DNA of 64,000 nucleotides, from contig NZ_JH992922.1 in the NCBI RefSeq assembly GCF_000315425.1, forward strand, positions 195,754-259,753. The letters are read 5' to 3'. The position numbers were made by a program, and so were the translations under genes. The DNA comes from Massilia timonae CCUG 45783 (GTDB lineage: Bacteria > Pseudomonadota > Gammaproteobacteria > Burkholderiales > Burkholderiaceae_D). Shown in pieces: positions 7,704-16,095 of the stretch. The first letter of the stretch is position 1. Every line of letters starts with the position of its first letter. The notes under the pieces are model-generated. The model was not told the DNA's origin. It did no database searches and was given only the letters and a program-made list of their open reading frames with translations.

Positions 7704-9221
7704 CTACGGCGCAGTCACCTCCACATCCTGGCTGACCACGGTGCGGCGGCCATCCCGGCCGACCACCGTGGCCGCCACCGTGTAGAGCCCAGGCGCAGCA
7801 AAACTGTGGCTGGCGCGCGCGCTGGCCACGCCGCCGCGCTCGTCGATCCGGCGCGCTGGCGCGCTGCTGCCATCTCCCCACGACCAGTCCACGCCGCGCG
7901 TGCCGACCCGGTCGCCATCCACGAAGGACACCGATGCCTGCAGCGGCGCGCCGACTTCGACCGTGCGCGGCGCGACGAGCGGCCCGACCGTATGGCCGCT
8001 TTCATGTCCACGGTCCGGCCTGAGCAGCACCAGTCCGGCATTCGAGCTGGCCACGATCTCGCCGCGATCGTTGATCGCCATCGCGTGCTCGAGCACCAGC
8101 GTCGGCGGCACACGCCGCACGAGCCGGTTCAGGTCCAGCATGCCGCCGGCGGCGCTCCAGACGAAGGCGCGCATGGCGCCGGCCTTGTCCTCGGCAAAGC
8201 CGACGATCTGGCCTTTCGCATTGACGCCGCGCGCGACCGAGGTCCTGCCGCCCAGTGTGCCGAGTTCGCGCATGCCGCCGCGCCGCGTCCACGACATCGC
8301 CCGCTGGCGCCCGTCGGCAAAGCCGATGCCGCCGGCGATGTGCAGGCCGGGCGTCATCGCATTGACCCAGGCCGTGGTGCCGCGGCCGATCCCGAGGTCG
8401 ACCATGCCGGTGGCGCGCGTCCACAGGAAGGGACGGTCGCCGCCATCGTCCCAGGAAGCCAGGCGATTGCCCGCCACCTCGCCCCCGGCGCCCACGGCCA
8501 CGGGCGACGATTCGACGCTGCCCAGCGTGTCGATGTCGACCAGGCCGCTACCGCGCGTCCAGGCGAACACGCGCGTGAACTCGTCGTCGATCGTGGTCAC
8601 GCCGGCGATCAGGCCGGCGTCGTTGAGCACGCGACCTGAAGGTTGCTGGAAGGCGGGCGTGACGCCCAGGTCTTCCACCCCGCTACCAATGCTCCAGCGG
8701 AACGGACGCGCCGAGTCGCCGAACGAGCCGGTGACGACGCCGCGGTTGTTGATGGCCCAGCCATACGAACGGCCCCGGCCAGGCTCGGCGCGGATGTCGA
8801 GCATGCCGCCGCCCGCGCTCCAGACGAAAGCGTTCTCGACGCCGTGTTCGTTGAGCGAGGTGCCGGCGATCTGGCCGGCCTCGTTCAGGTCGTTCGCATA
8901 CGTGATGCCGCCGCCCAGCGAGCCGATGTTCTTCACGGTTGCGCCGTCATGGAAGAAAGCCGAAATGCGCCCGCCGTTCACCATCGAGAACGCCACCTGG
9001 CCGGCGGCGTTGATGTCGGGGTAGGTCGCGATGGTGCCGGGGCCGAGATTGATCACGCGGTAGCTCGTGCGCTGCGCGCCGTTTCTGCCGTCCGCCTCGC
9101 CGGACGACGACTGCGCAAGCACTGTCGCAGACATCCACATCGCGGCCAGTAGCAAGACCAGGCGGGGCAGCCTCCATATCGAGCTACCGGTCGGCACATC
9201 GTTTCCTCGAGCGATACGCAT
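7704..9221 (-). CDS. exported HAF-repeat protein with C-terminal PKD domain
   Basis: A protein of 505 residues. The ATG at 9221 was chosen because GGAG sits seven bases upstream and a signal peptide follows at once (RLPRLVLLLAAMWMSATVLAQ). Residues about 50-400 contain tandem units of the HAF type, each with a pattern like GG...A..IN..G.V.G....  ...AF.W....M.DLG, which predict a beta-propeller-like fold. The last 90 residues (VSFVDGDR, then WSWGDGS and LYTVAATV) form a PKD-like Ig fold. The likely location is the periplasm or cell surface. Function is unknown. Confidence 0.8.
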   Translation of the reverse strand: MRIARGNDVPTGSSIWRLPRLVLLLAAMWMSATVLAQSSSGEADGRNGAQRTSYRVINLGPGTIATYPDINAAGQVAFSMVNGGRISAFFHDGATVKNIGSLGGGITYANDLNEAGQIAGTSLNEHGVENAFVWSAGGGMLDIRAEPGRGRSYGWAINNRGVVTGSFGDSARPFRWSIGSGVEDLGVTPAFQQPSGRVLNDAGLIAGVTTIDDEFTRVFAWTRGSGLVDIDTLGSVESSPVAVGAGGEVAGNRLASWDDGGDRPFLWTRATGMVDLGIGRGTTAWVNAMTPGLHIAGGIGFADGRQRAMSWTRRGGMRELGTLGGRTSVARGVNAKGQIVGFAEDKAGAMRAFVWSAAGGMLDLNRLVRRVPPTLVLEHAMAINDRGEIVASSNAGLVLLRPDRGHESGHTVGPLVAPRTVEVGAPLQASVSFVDGDRVGTRGVDWSWGDGSSAPARRIDERGGVASARASHSFAAPGLYTVAATVVGRDGRRTVVSQDVEVTAP

Positions 9222-9403
9222 GCATGTCTCCGTTAAAGGTGGAACGTCGGGCCCGTCGCCATAAGTGGCGTTGGGGAGCGGCTCAATCATGCGTTGCACC
9301 TGAAGCGCACGGTATGTCGCATCTCGCACTTGTGCGGCCGTTTGTGCTGGGCCAATGCGATTCTCCAGTCCCTATTCCTGCACTCTATTTCCATCTCATG
9401 AGC

Positions 9404-9433
9404 TTGCGTCAACGCACTTCGCCTTCCTATGAT
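9404..9433 (+). promoter_or_regulatory. sigma70-type promoter candidate for the FAD oxidoreductase
   Basis: TTGCGT (9404-9409) and TATGAT (9428-9433) are 18 bases apart, giving four and five matches to the consensus hexamers. The gene start is about 38 bases downstream. The judgement is by eye only. Confidence 0.4.
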
Positions 9434-9471
9434 GAAGCGAGACGTCGGACCAACCATCTGCGAGGTGCGTC

Positions 9472-10878
9472 ATGGACACGCTGGCGAAGGGGCAATTCAA
9501 TGAATTGAAGGGGCTGTTAAGAGGAGAACTTCTCGAGGCCAACGATGCGGGCTACGACGATGCCCGCGCCGTCTGGAATGCGATGATCGACCGGCGGCCG
9601 GCGCTCATCGTGCGCTGCGCCGGCACGGCCGATGTGCGCGCGTCGCTGGCCTACGCGCGCGACCACCAGCTGCGGCTGGCCGTGCGTGGCGGCGGCCACA
9701 ATATCGCCGGCAGCGCGCTGTGCGATGACGGACTGGTGATCGACCTGTCGCGCATGAAGTCGGTGCAGGTCGATCCGGTGCGCCGCCGCGCCTGGGTGGA
9801 AGGCGGCGCCACCCTGCGCGACTTCGACCACGAAGCCCAGGCCTACGGCCTGGCGACGCCGCTGGGCATCAACTCCACCACCGGCGTGGCGGGCCTGACC
9901 CTGGGCGGCGGCTTCGGCTGGCTCAGCCGCACGCTGGGCCTGGCGGCCGACAATCTGCTATCGGCCGAGATGGTCACCGCCGACGCCGGGCGCCTGCAGG
10001 TGAGCGCGACGGAGCATCCCGACCTGTTCTGGGCCATCCGTGGCGGCGGCGGTAATTTTGGCGTGGTCACGCGCTTCGAATTCGCCTTGCATCCAGTCGG
10101 CCCGCAGATCACGGCCGGGCTGATCGTCTACCCGTTCGCCCAGGCCCAGTCGGTCTTGGAGCAATACCGCGATGCCGTCGCGACCATGGCCCCCGACCTC
10201 ACGGTCTGGACGGTCCTGCGCAAGGCGCCCCCGCTGCCGTTCCTGCCCCCGCAAGTGCATGGCCAGGACGTGCTGGTGCTGCCGGTCTTTTCACCATCGC
10301 CGAGCGACGCCGTGGACGCCGCCATCGCACGCATCGCCAAGCTGGGCGAACCGCTGGGCATGCATGTCGGGCCGATGCCTTACGCGGCCTGGCAGCAGAT
10401 CTTCGATCCGATGCTCACGCCAGGCGCACGCAACTACTGGAAATCGCATAATTTCACGCAACTGAGCGATGGGGCCCTCGACGTCGTTTTACGCTACGCC
10501 TCCGATCTGCCTACCCCGCAGTGCGAGATCTTCCTCGGCCTGCCGGGCGGCCAGGCCGGGGCGCCGCCGCAGCAGGCGACCGCCTATCCGCACCGCGACG
10601 CGTTGTACGTGATGAACGTGCACACGCGCTGGGAAGACCCGGCCGACGACGAACGCTGCATCGCCTGGGCGCGCAGCTTCTTTGCGGATGCCACGCCGTA
10701 TGCGAGCGGTGGCGTCTACGTCAACTTCATGCCGCAGGACGAAGGCGAGCGTACGTCCGATGCCTATGGCGCCAACTATGCGCGCCTGGCGCAGATCAAG
10801 GCGGCCTACGATCCGGACAATCTGTTCCGTACCAACCAGAATATTCGGCCGGCGTCCGCTGCAGCTGCGGCCGGCTGA
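9472..10878 (+). CDS. FAD-binding oxidoreductase, berberine-bridge-enzyme type
   Basis: A 468-residue flavoprotein. The PP-loop/FAD-binding PCMH domain (residues about 35-205) shows VRGGGHNIAGSAL, where the histidine is a usual site of covalent flavin attachment, then TTGVAGLTLGGGFGWL and AIRGGGGNFGVVT. The C-terminal BBE segment contains YGANYARLAQIKAAYDPDNLFR around residue 440. These enzymes oxidise sugars, alcohols or alkaloid-like substrates with oxygen as acceptor. No partner genes indicate the substrate. GAGGT precedes the ATG and no signal peptide is apparent. Confidence 0.9.
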   Translation: MDTLAKGQFNELKGLLRGELLEANDAGYDDARAVWNAMIDRRPALIVRCAGTADVRASLAYARDHQLRLAVRGGGHNIAGSALCDDGLVIDLSRMKSVQVDPVRRRAWVEGGATLRDFDHEAQAYGLATPLGINSTTGVAGLTLGGGFGWLSRTLGLAADNLLSAEMVTADAGRLQVSATEHPDLFWAIRGGGGNFGVVTRFEFALHPVGPQITAGLIVYPFAQAQSVLEQYRDAVATMAPDLTVWTVLRKAPPLPFLPPQVHGQDVLVLPVFSPSPSDAVDAAIARIAKLGEPLGMHVGPMPYAAWQQIFDPMLTPGARNYWKSHNFTQLSDGALDVVLRYASDLPTPQCEIFLGLPGGQAGAPPQQATAYPHRDALYVMNVHTRWEDPADDERCIAWARSFFADATPYASGGVYVNFMPQDEGERTSDAYGANYARLAQIKAAYDPDNLFRTNQNIRPASAAAAAG

Positions 10879-11201
10879 CCGGCCGTGGCTTCGATGGCGT
10901 CGCGGATGCGGCGTCAGCGGCCGGATCTCGCCCTCGTTGTCCGCATCGCTCATCGCAGCAACGAGCCTCATCGCAAACGCCGATCAGGTCTTTGCACGTC
11001 TTAAGGAAAACCGCCCGACTATTGCGCTAGCGAAAGGCCAATGCCTATTTCTCGCGCGATGATGCACGACGTTGGGAACACACCTCACCGTTCGCTGTTT
11101 TCATTGCTTTGTGCTGCTGCTCTCGCGATGCACCGCGGCCTTGATCTTCCTGCGCGCGCTGTGATGACTCGGTACGACACAATTCAACAAGGACTACCGA
11201 T
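10879..11201. other. intergenic stretch upstream of the T6SS effector
   Basis: Base composition falls towards the effector genes. A 48-codon frame (11059 to 11205) ends on the start codon of the effector but has no ribosome binding site or recognisable sequence. No strong promoter or hairpin was identified. Confidence 0.4.
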
Positions 11202-11702
11202 ATGACTCGACCGTCTTTTAGTGCTGCGTGGGCAGCTTCGCAGCGAATCTACGACCCTCTCAATCCCGGAGCCCGGGTGGCAGGAATCATAGGCGGCAAC
11301 GTCAGGAAGAATATCGATAACCCGACTGCAGCGCAGCGATGGGAAAACACGTGTGCTGTACGCATGAGTTATATACTCAGCCAAGCTGGCATGGTCATTC
11401 CTGGCATCAAAGGACAGACTGTATCCGGCGCGGACGGGCGAAGATACTTCTTTCGAGTACGCGACCTGATCGGGTTCCTGACGCAGCGCTGGGGTAAAGC
11501 CGAAGTCGTGAAATATCCTGTCTCCGGTGGGGGCACACTTGCAGGCAAAACAGGCGTCATTCTGTTTGAAGTCTCGGGGTGGTCAAATGCGCAGGGGCAT
11601 GCCACGCTTTTCGACGGTCGCTCCTGCTATGACCACTGTTATTTCAACGAACCCGAAGCGCGGTATCGCACGGATCGTGCAAATTTCTGGAGTTTGCCAT
11701 GA
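11202..11702 (+). CDS. tae4: type VI secretion amidase effector, Tae4 family
   Basis: A 166-residue protein without signal peptide. The first catalytic region is ENTCAVRMSYIL with Cys51; the second is GHATLFDG with His133, followed by CYDHCYF with Asp144 and cysteines 142 and 146. The spacing Cys to His of 82 residues and His to Asp of 11 matches the Cys-His-Asp triad known for Tae4, an NlpC/P60-like peptidase that cuts the gamma-D-glutamyl-mDAP bond of target-cell peptidoglycan. AAGGA precedes the ATG. Its stop overlaps the start of the immunity gene. GC content is well below the chromosomal average, which suggests acquisition. No T6SS structural gene is in the window. Confidence 0.88.
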   Translation: MTRPSFSAAWAASQRIYDPLNPGARVAGIIGGNVRKNIDNPTAAQRWENTCAVRMSYILSQAGMVIPGIKGQTVSGADGRRYFFRVRDLIGFLTQRWGKAEVVKYPVSGGGTLAGKTGVILFEVSGWSNAQGHATLFDGRSCYDHCYFNEPEARYRTDRANFWSLP

Positions 11703-12172
11703 GGTTGTCCCCCTTGCGACTGGCAGTGGTGGTGTTCACCATATTGTCGTTGCCAGCCCATGCTAGTACTCGCGATATCACATCCCCGCAAGCTGTAACC
11801 CGCACGCACGCGCAGAACTACAAGGACATGGTGCTAGCAACCTGTCTAACCCAGGCCTATCGGAATGACAATGGCGTGGCGAAGGATGCCGGAAGCAGCA
11901 TCAGCGCGTTGCGCGACTGGACGTACTTCGATATGGATCAGAGTCCGGATGCAGTCAATTCCTTAGTGGAGAGTTACCTGGAACGGGATTATTCCAGTCC
12001 GCTGGTCGAATCGGAAGTCAAGGGAGTGCGATTCGATTTCTTGAAGTGCCTGGACCTGTACCACAGCAAGGCGCTGGACGATCTGACGAAGCGATTGGTC
12101 ATCCACCCGAAACGCATTTATGGGAAGGAACGTCCTTCGCGACGGCAGGCTCATGATGCTACAGCCAGATAG
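11699..12172 (+). CDS. tai4: periplasmic immunity protein, Tai4 family
   Basis: A 157-residue protein with a signal peptide (residues 1-22, hydrophobic core RLAVVVFTILSL, cleavage after AHA), as expected for a periplasmic inhibitor of an amidase effector. The mature part has YKDMVLATCLTQAY near 41 and FDFLKCLDLYHS near 112; Cys49 and Cys117 could form the structural disulfide known in Tai4. It starts on the ATGA overlap with the effector gene, indicating translational coupling. The basic tail RRQAHDATAR is probably disordered. Confidence 0.85.
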   Translation: MRLSPLRLAVVVFTILSLPAHASTRDITSPQAVTRTHAQNYKDMVLATCLTQAYRNDNGVAKDAGSSISALRDWTYFDMDQSPDAVNSLVESYLERDYSSPLVESEVKGVRFDFLKCLDLYHSKALDDLTKRLVIHPKRIYGKERPSRRQAHDATAR

Positions 12173-12210
12173 CACGTGGCTGGACTTTTCCAGAGCATAG
12201 CTTGTGCGCT

Positions 12211-12232
12211 TGGTCCCGATTCAGTGGGACCA
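12211..12232. other. perfect 7-bp stem-loop behind the immunity gene
   Basis: TGGTCCC pairs with GGGACCA across an 8-base loop, 38 bases after the immunity-gene stop. There is no T-run, so it is a weak terminator candidate at best, or an mRNA 3-prime-end stabiliser. Confidence 0.35.
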
Positions 12233-12260
12233 CGTAAAGCATCCTGGTGGCGTAAGCAGG

Positions 12261-12268
12261 ACTGCCCG
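12261..12268. repeat. target-site duplication of the IS256-family element, left copy
   Basis: GACTGCCC borders the left terminal repeat and recurs exactly at 13633-13640 beyond the right terminal repeat. Eight bases is a normal duplication length for the family. Confidence 0.85.
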
Positions 12269-12291
12269 AGCCTGTCAGAATTTCTGTGTGG
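12269..12291 (+). repeat. left terminal inverted repeat of the IS256-family element
   Basis: Begins GAGCCTGTCAG and ends CTGTGTG. It pairs with the right end with three mismatches. Confidence 0.88.
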
Positions 12292-12328
12292 AACCGGGGT
12301 CATGAAATAATCCCGAAAGGACTGTTCC

Positions 12329-13591
12329 ATGACCGAAGTGATGACCACTAAGAAGCTCAAGAAGCAAAAAGCAGCATACCCATTCCCCGTCGAGCTGATC
12401 GACCAGTTGCTGGCCCAGGTTGAGAACAAGGACGCTGAGTCGATCCTTGGCGAATCGGGCCTGGCCGGGCAACTCAAGAAGATGCTGGCCGAACGTATGT
12501 TGTCGGCCGAGTTGAACCATCACTTGGCCAACGAGGAAGAAGGCACTAAAAACCACCGTAACGGCAGCAGCCCTAAGAAGGTGCTCACGCCCGGCGGCGA
12601 GCTCCACCTGGACGTGCCGCGCGATCGCCTGTCGAGCTTTGAGCCCAAGCTGGTGGCCAAACATCAGCGCCGGATGTCTGGCTTTGATGATCACGTCATC
12701 AGCATGTACGCGCGTGGGATGAGCGTGCGTGAGATCCAGGCGCATCTGCTGGAGTTGTACGGTACCGAGGTGTCGCCGGACCTGATTTCGACCATCACCG
12801 ACGAGGTGCTCGACGAGGTCGCACAGTGGCAACAACGGCCGCTTGAAGCGATGTATCCAATCGTCTATTTCGACGCGTTGCGCCTGAAGATCCGGGACGA
12901 AGGTACAGTCAAGAACAAGGCTGTGTATTTGGCTCTGGGCATTCGTGCCGACGGCCGCAAGGAAGTGCTGGGTCTGTGGATCGAGCAGACCGAAGGCGCC
13001 AAGTTCTGGCTGAAGGTTTTCAACGAGCTCAAGAATCGTGGGCTGGACGATATCCTGATCGCTGTCGTCGATGGCCTGCGTGGCTTCCCCGAGGCCATTG
13101 AAGCCGTTTATCCGCAGGCGCAGATCCAGACGTGCATCGTGCACCTGATCCGCAACTCGACGACGCTTGCGGCCTGGAAGGACCGTAAAGAGCTGGCAGC
13201 GGCGCTCAAGCCGATTTACCACGCTGCCAATGCCGACCTGGCAGAAGCGGCGCTGGACGCGTTTGCGGAAGGTCCATGGGGCACTAAGTTTCCGACCGTG
13301 GCTGCAATGTGGCGGCGCCAGTGGCAGCAGGTGATTCCCTTCTTTGCCTACCCGCCTGAAGTGCGCACGATTATCTACACGACCAACGCCATCGAGAGCC
13401 TGCATATGCGCCTACGGAAGATCGTCAAGAACCGCGGCCACTTCCCCAGCGACGAAGCCGCGACCAAGTTATTGTTCCTGGCCTTGCGCAATATCGAGAA
13501 AGATTGGAAGATGCCGCAGCGTACCTGGAAGCAGGCTGCCAACCAGTTCGCTATCATGTTCGGCGAGCGCTTCACGAACGCAATTATCTAA
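12329..13591 (+). CDS. IS256-family transposase
   Basis: A 420-residue mutator-type DDE transposase. The first catalytic Asp lies in YFDALRLKIRD (about residue 182), the second in AVVDGLRGFPEA (about 250), and the Glu region in TTNAIESLHMRLRKI (about 360). The N terminus has the family's HHLANEEEGTKNHRNG zinc/DNA-binding-like stretch. AAGGA precedes the ATG. Nothing suggests inactivation. Confidence 0.96.
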   Translation: MTEVMTTKKLKKQKAAYPFPVELIDQLLAQVENKDAESILGESGLAGQLKKMLAERMLSAELNHHLANEEEGTKNHRNGSSPKKVLTPGGELHLDVPRDRLSSFEPKLVAKHQRRMSGFDDHVISMYARGMSVREIQAHLLELYGTEVSPDLISTITDEVLDEVAQWQQRPLEAMYPIVYFDALRLKIRDEGTVKNKAVYLALGIRADGRKEVLGLWIEQTEGAKFWLKVFNELKNRGLDDILIAVVDGLRGFPEAIEAVYPQAQIQTCIVHLIRNSTTLAAWKDRKELAAALKPIYHAANADLAEAALDAFAEGPWGTKFPTVAAMWRRQWQQVIPFFAYPPEVRTIIYTTNAIESLHMRLRKIVKNRGHFPSDEAATKLLFLALRNIEKDWKMPQRTWKQAANQFAIMFGERFTNAII

Positions 13592-13609
13592 CTCTGAATT
13601 CTGGCCCCG

Positions 13610-13632
13610 CACACAGAATTTCTGACAGGTCC
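13610..13632 (-). repeat. right terminal inverted repeat of the IS256-family element
   Basis: Read on the minus strand it begins GGACCTGTCAG and ends CTGTGTG. The right outer end directly abuts the second GACTGCCC copy. Confidence 0.88.
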
Positions 13633-13640
13633 GACTGCCC
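13633..13640. repeat. target-site duplication of the IS256-family element, right copy
   Basis: GACTGCCC, identical to 12261-12268. The following 230 bases up to the next gene are pyrimidine-rich (13690-13790) and hold no recognised gene. Confidence 0.85.
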
Positions 13641-13871
13641 TTAACCCGCCGGCCCGTCGTCGTCGCGCCCAACGTCGGGATCGATTCCGCCTCTTATACC
13701 CTCGCCCGCATCACCCGCACTGCCGCCTCTATTCCCGGCACCTCCACGTTTGTCCTTCCTTTGTCCCCCACCACCTCATGCGGCGTTGTCTGACACGTGC
13801 CTGCCTAGATCGGTTTTGCTGTTAGATTATTAATACCGAATACCGACCGTTAGCCCACTCTTCTTTCTGCC

Positions 13872-14990
13872 ATGAAAACCTTTCACTGCGACAAGTGCTC
13901 ACAACAGATATTTTTTGAAAATACCCTCTGCTTCAACTGCGACAGCACGCTCGGCTACCAGCCGGCCACGCGCAGCGTCAACAGCTTCGAGCAGACCGAG
14001 GACGGCCTGTGGCGCAGCCTGAACCGCACCGACGCGGGCAAGGTCTACAAGCAATGCAGCAATTATGTCCAGCACAATGTCTGCAACTGGATGCTGCCCG
14101 CGGATGACCCGCACGATTTGTGCGCCTCCTGCCAGCTGACCGTGGTCATCCCGGCCCTGACGTCCGACAAGAACCACATCCTGTGGGCGCGTCTCGAAGC
14201 GGCCAAGCGCCGCCTGCTGTTTTCGCTGGCGACGCTCAACCTCACCCCGGCATCGAAGGAAGCCGAGCCGGAAACCGGCCTTGCATTCCAGTTCCTGGAA
14301 GACGGCGTGACCGACCAGTGCGTGATGACCGGCCATGCCAACGGCGTGATCACCCTGAACATTGCCGAAGCCGATCCGGCCGAGCGCGAACGCACGCGCG
14401 AGCAGATGCACGAGCGCTATCGCACGCTGCTGGGCCATTTCCGTCACGAAAGCGGCCATTACTATTTCGACCGCCTGGTGGCCGACAGCCCATGGATCGA
14501 CGAGTACCGCGCCCTGTTCGGCGATGAGCGCCAGGATTATGGCGAAAGCCTGAAGCGCCACTACGAGAACGGGCCGCCGGAAGACTGGGCGGAGCGTTTC
14601 GTGAGCAGCTACGCCAGCTCGCATCCGTGGGAAGACTGGGCCGAGACCTGGGCCCACTACCTCCACATGATCGATACGCTGGAGACGGCGCACTCCTGCG
14701 GCCTGCAGCTCAAGCCGCGCAAGGCCGACGAGCCTGCGCTCGACGGCATCACCCTGCCGACCAGGACCGACGCGTTCGACGATACCCTGAGCGACTGGTT
14801 CGCGCTGACTTACGTGCTCAACAGCCTGAATCGCAGCATCGGGATGCCGGACTCCTATCCGTTCACGCTCAGCCCGCCGGTACTGGAAAAGCTGCACTTC
14901 GTGCACCGGGTCGTGCGCGCCCAGATCAAGCAGGCGACGGCGCCAGCCAGGCCGGCCGCGACGCCGGCGCCCGCCACGCCGGGCGCCTGA
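13872..14990 (+). CDS. zinc-ribbon zincin-like peptidase (DUF2248 type)
   Basis: A 372-residue cytoplasmic protein. An N-terminal zinc ribbon uses Cys6, Cys9, Cys20 and Cys23; a second set is Cys62, Cys71, Cys84 and Cys87. The peptidase-like domain carries HESGH (His192, Glu193, His196) inside GHFRHESGHYYFDRL, and an acidic helix EDWAETWAHYLHM near 254 that could give the third zinc ligand. This is a known companion of alpha-E/ATP-grasp/transglutaminase loci. It is convergent with the alpha-E gene. A protease acting on the product or target of the ligation system is an inference. Confidence 0.8.
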   Translation: MKTFHCDKCSQQIFFENTLCFNCDSTLGYQPATRSVNSFEQTEDGLWRSLNRTDAGKVYKQCSNYVQHNVCNWMLPADDPHDLCASCQLTVVIPALTSDKNHILWARLEAAKRRLLFSLATLNLTPASKEAEPETGLAFQFLEDGVTDQCVMTGHANGVITLNIAEADPAERERTREQMHERYRTLLGHFRHESGHYYFDRLVADSPWIDEYRALFGDERQDYGESLKRHYENGPPEDWAERFVSSYASSHPWEDWAETWAHYLHMIDTLETAHSCGLQLKPRKADEPALDGITLPTRTDAFDDTLSDWFALTYVLNSLNRSIGMPDSYPFTLSPPVLEKLHFVHRVVRAQIKQATAPARPAATPAPATPGA

Positions 14991-15068
14991 GCCGACGCAC
15001 CGTCATGATGCCCGCGCCGCCGCCTTCCCCCGAAACGGTGCGGCGCGCGCCATGCCGGTGCGCCCGGC

Positions 15069-16094
15069 TTACGCGGTCTGGGTCTGGGTTTGCGTCATTC
15101 CGCCCAGGGTCTGCGTCTGCGACTGGGTTTGTCCTTCGTCCGGCGGGGCCGGCTCGATCGGGATCAGGAAGTCGCGGCTGATGCCGTTGCCCAGCGCGTC
15201 GACCGACGCCAGGAAGCGGGTCAGGAAGGCGTGCAAGCCTTCTTCGAGGATGGCGCTGATCGGGGACGATTGCAGCATGGCGTACAGCTCGACGGCCAGG
15301 CGTTCGGTATCGTGCGACTGCGCATTGCGCACATCCTTCAGGTTGGCCACCACCGCGGCCATGCACGCCGCCAGCGAGCGCGGCATTTTCTCTTGCAGTA
15401 TAAATAGTTCGGCCACCCGTGTCGACGTGATGGCGTCGCGGTAGACCTTGCGGTAGGTCTCGAAGGCGGACACCGAGCGCAGCAGCGCCGCAAGCTGGTA
15501 GAACTCCGCCTGCGTCCCGGCCTGGACCGCATCATGCGCCCCGAACCTGAACTTGACGTCGAGGATGCGCGCCGTATTGTCGGCCCGTTCCAGGAAGGTG
15601 CCGAGGCGGATGAAGTTGAACGCCTCGTCCTGCAGCATGGTGCCCAGCGTGACGCCGCGCGACAGGTGCGAGCGGTACTTGACCCATTCCAGGAACTGGC
15701 CGGGATCGTGCTCGAAGGTGCGGTTCTTGAGATGCTTCTGCAGCATCAGCCAGGTCGTGTTCTCGGTTTCCCATACCTCGGTGGTCAGGGCGCCGCGCAC
15801 GGCGCGCGCATTCTCGCGCGATGCGCGCAGGCAGCTGGTGATCGAGGACAGGTTGTCCGGATCGCGCACCATGAAGTCGATCACGTCCTTCTGCGTGAGC
15901 GCCGGGTATTTGGCCTCGAACTGCGATTCCAGCTCGGACACGCCCAGCATGCTGCGCCAGCCCTGCTGCTCGGCCTGCGCCGACTGCGGCATCAGCGAAT
16001 ACTGGACCCGGACATCGAGCATGCGGGCCGTGTTTTCGGCGCGCTCGGTGTAGCGGGCCATCCAGAACAAGTGGTCTGCGGTGCGGCTCAACAT
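15069..16094 (-). CDS. alpha-E domain protein
   Basis: A 341-residue, almost entirely helical protein starting MLSRTADHLFWMARYTERAENTAR, the signature of the alpha-E (DUF403) family, whose conserved glutamates gave the name. It probably acts with a circularly permuted ATP-grasp enzyme, whose gene ends one base upstream. The C terminus is unusual: a run of alternating Gln/Thr (SQTQTLGGMTQTQTQTA) that looks disordered. Molecular function is not established. Confidence 0.88.
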   Translation of the reverse strand: MLSRTADHLFWMARYTERAENTARMLDVRVQYSLMPQSAQAEQQGWRSMLGVSELESQFEAKYPALTQKDVIDFMVRDPDNLSSITSCLRASRENARAVRGALTTEVWETENTTWLMLQKHLKNRTFEHDPGQFLEWVKYRSHLSRGVTLGTMLQDEAFNFIRLGTFLERADNTARILDVKFRFGAHDAVQAGTQAEFYQLAALLRSVSAFETYRKVYRDAITSTRVAELFILQEKMPRSLAACMAAVVANLKDVRNAQSHDTERLAVELYAMLQSSPISAILEEGLHAFLTRFLASVDALGNGISRDFLIPIEPAPPDEGQTQSQTQTLGGMTQTQTQTA

Positions 16095-16095
16095 C

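Larger units (their letters stand above)
12269..13632 (+). mobile_element. complete IS256-family insertion sequence (1364 bp)
   Basis: Terminal inverted repeats of 23 bases (12269-12291 and 13610-13632) differ at only three positions. Both share CCTGTCAGAA followed by TTCTGTGTG with one central mismatch. The element carries one transposase gene and is flanked by GACTGCCC on both sides. An intact frame, near-identical ends and a perfect target duplication point to a recent and probably still mobile insertion. It landed between the Tai4 immunity gene and the zincin-like peptidase gene. Confidence 0.93.

Noticed and set aside
11059..11205. 48-codon frame ending on the Tae4 start codon
   Set aside because: No ribosome binding site, no recognisable sequence, and length within chance.
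13641..13871. Open pyrimidine-rich stretch downstream of the IS256-family element as a broken gene
   Set aside because: Joining the flanks across the element does not restore a recognisable protein. The frame is explained by base composition.
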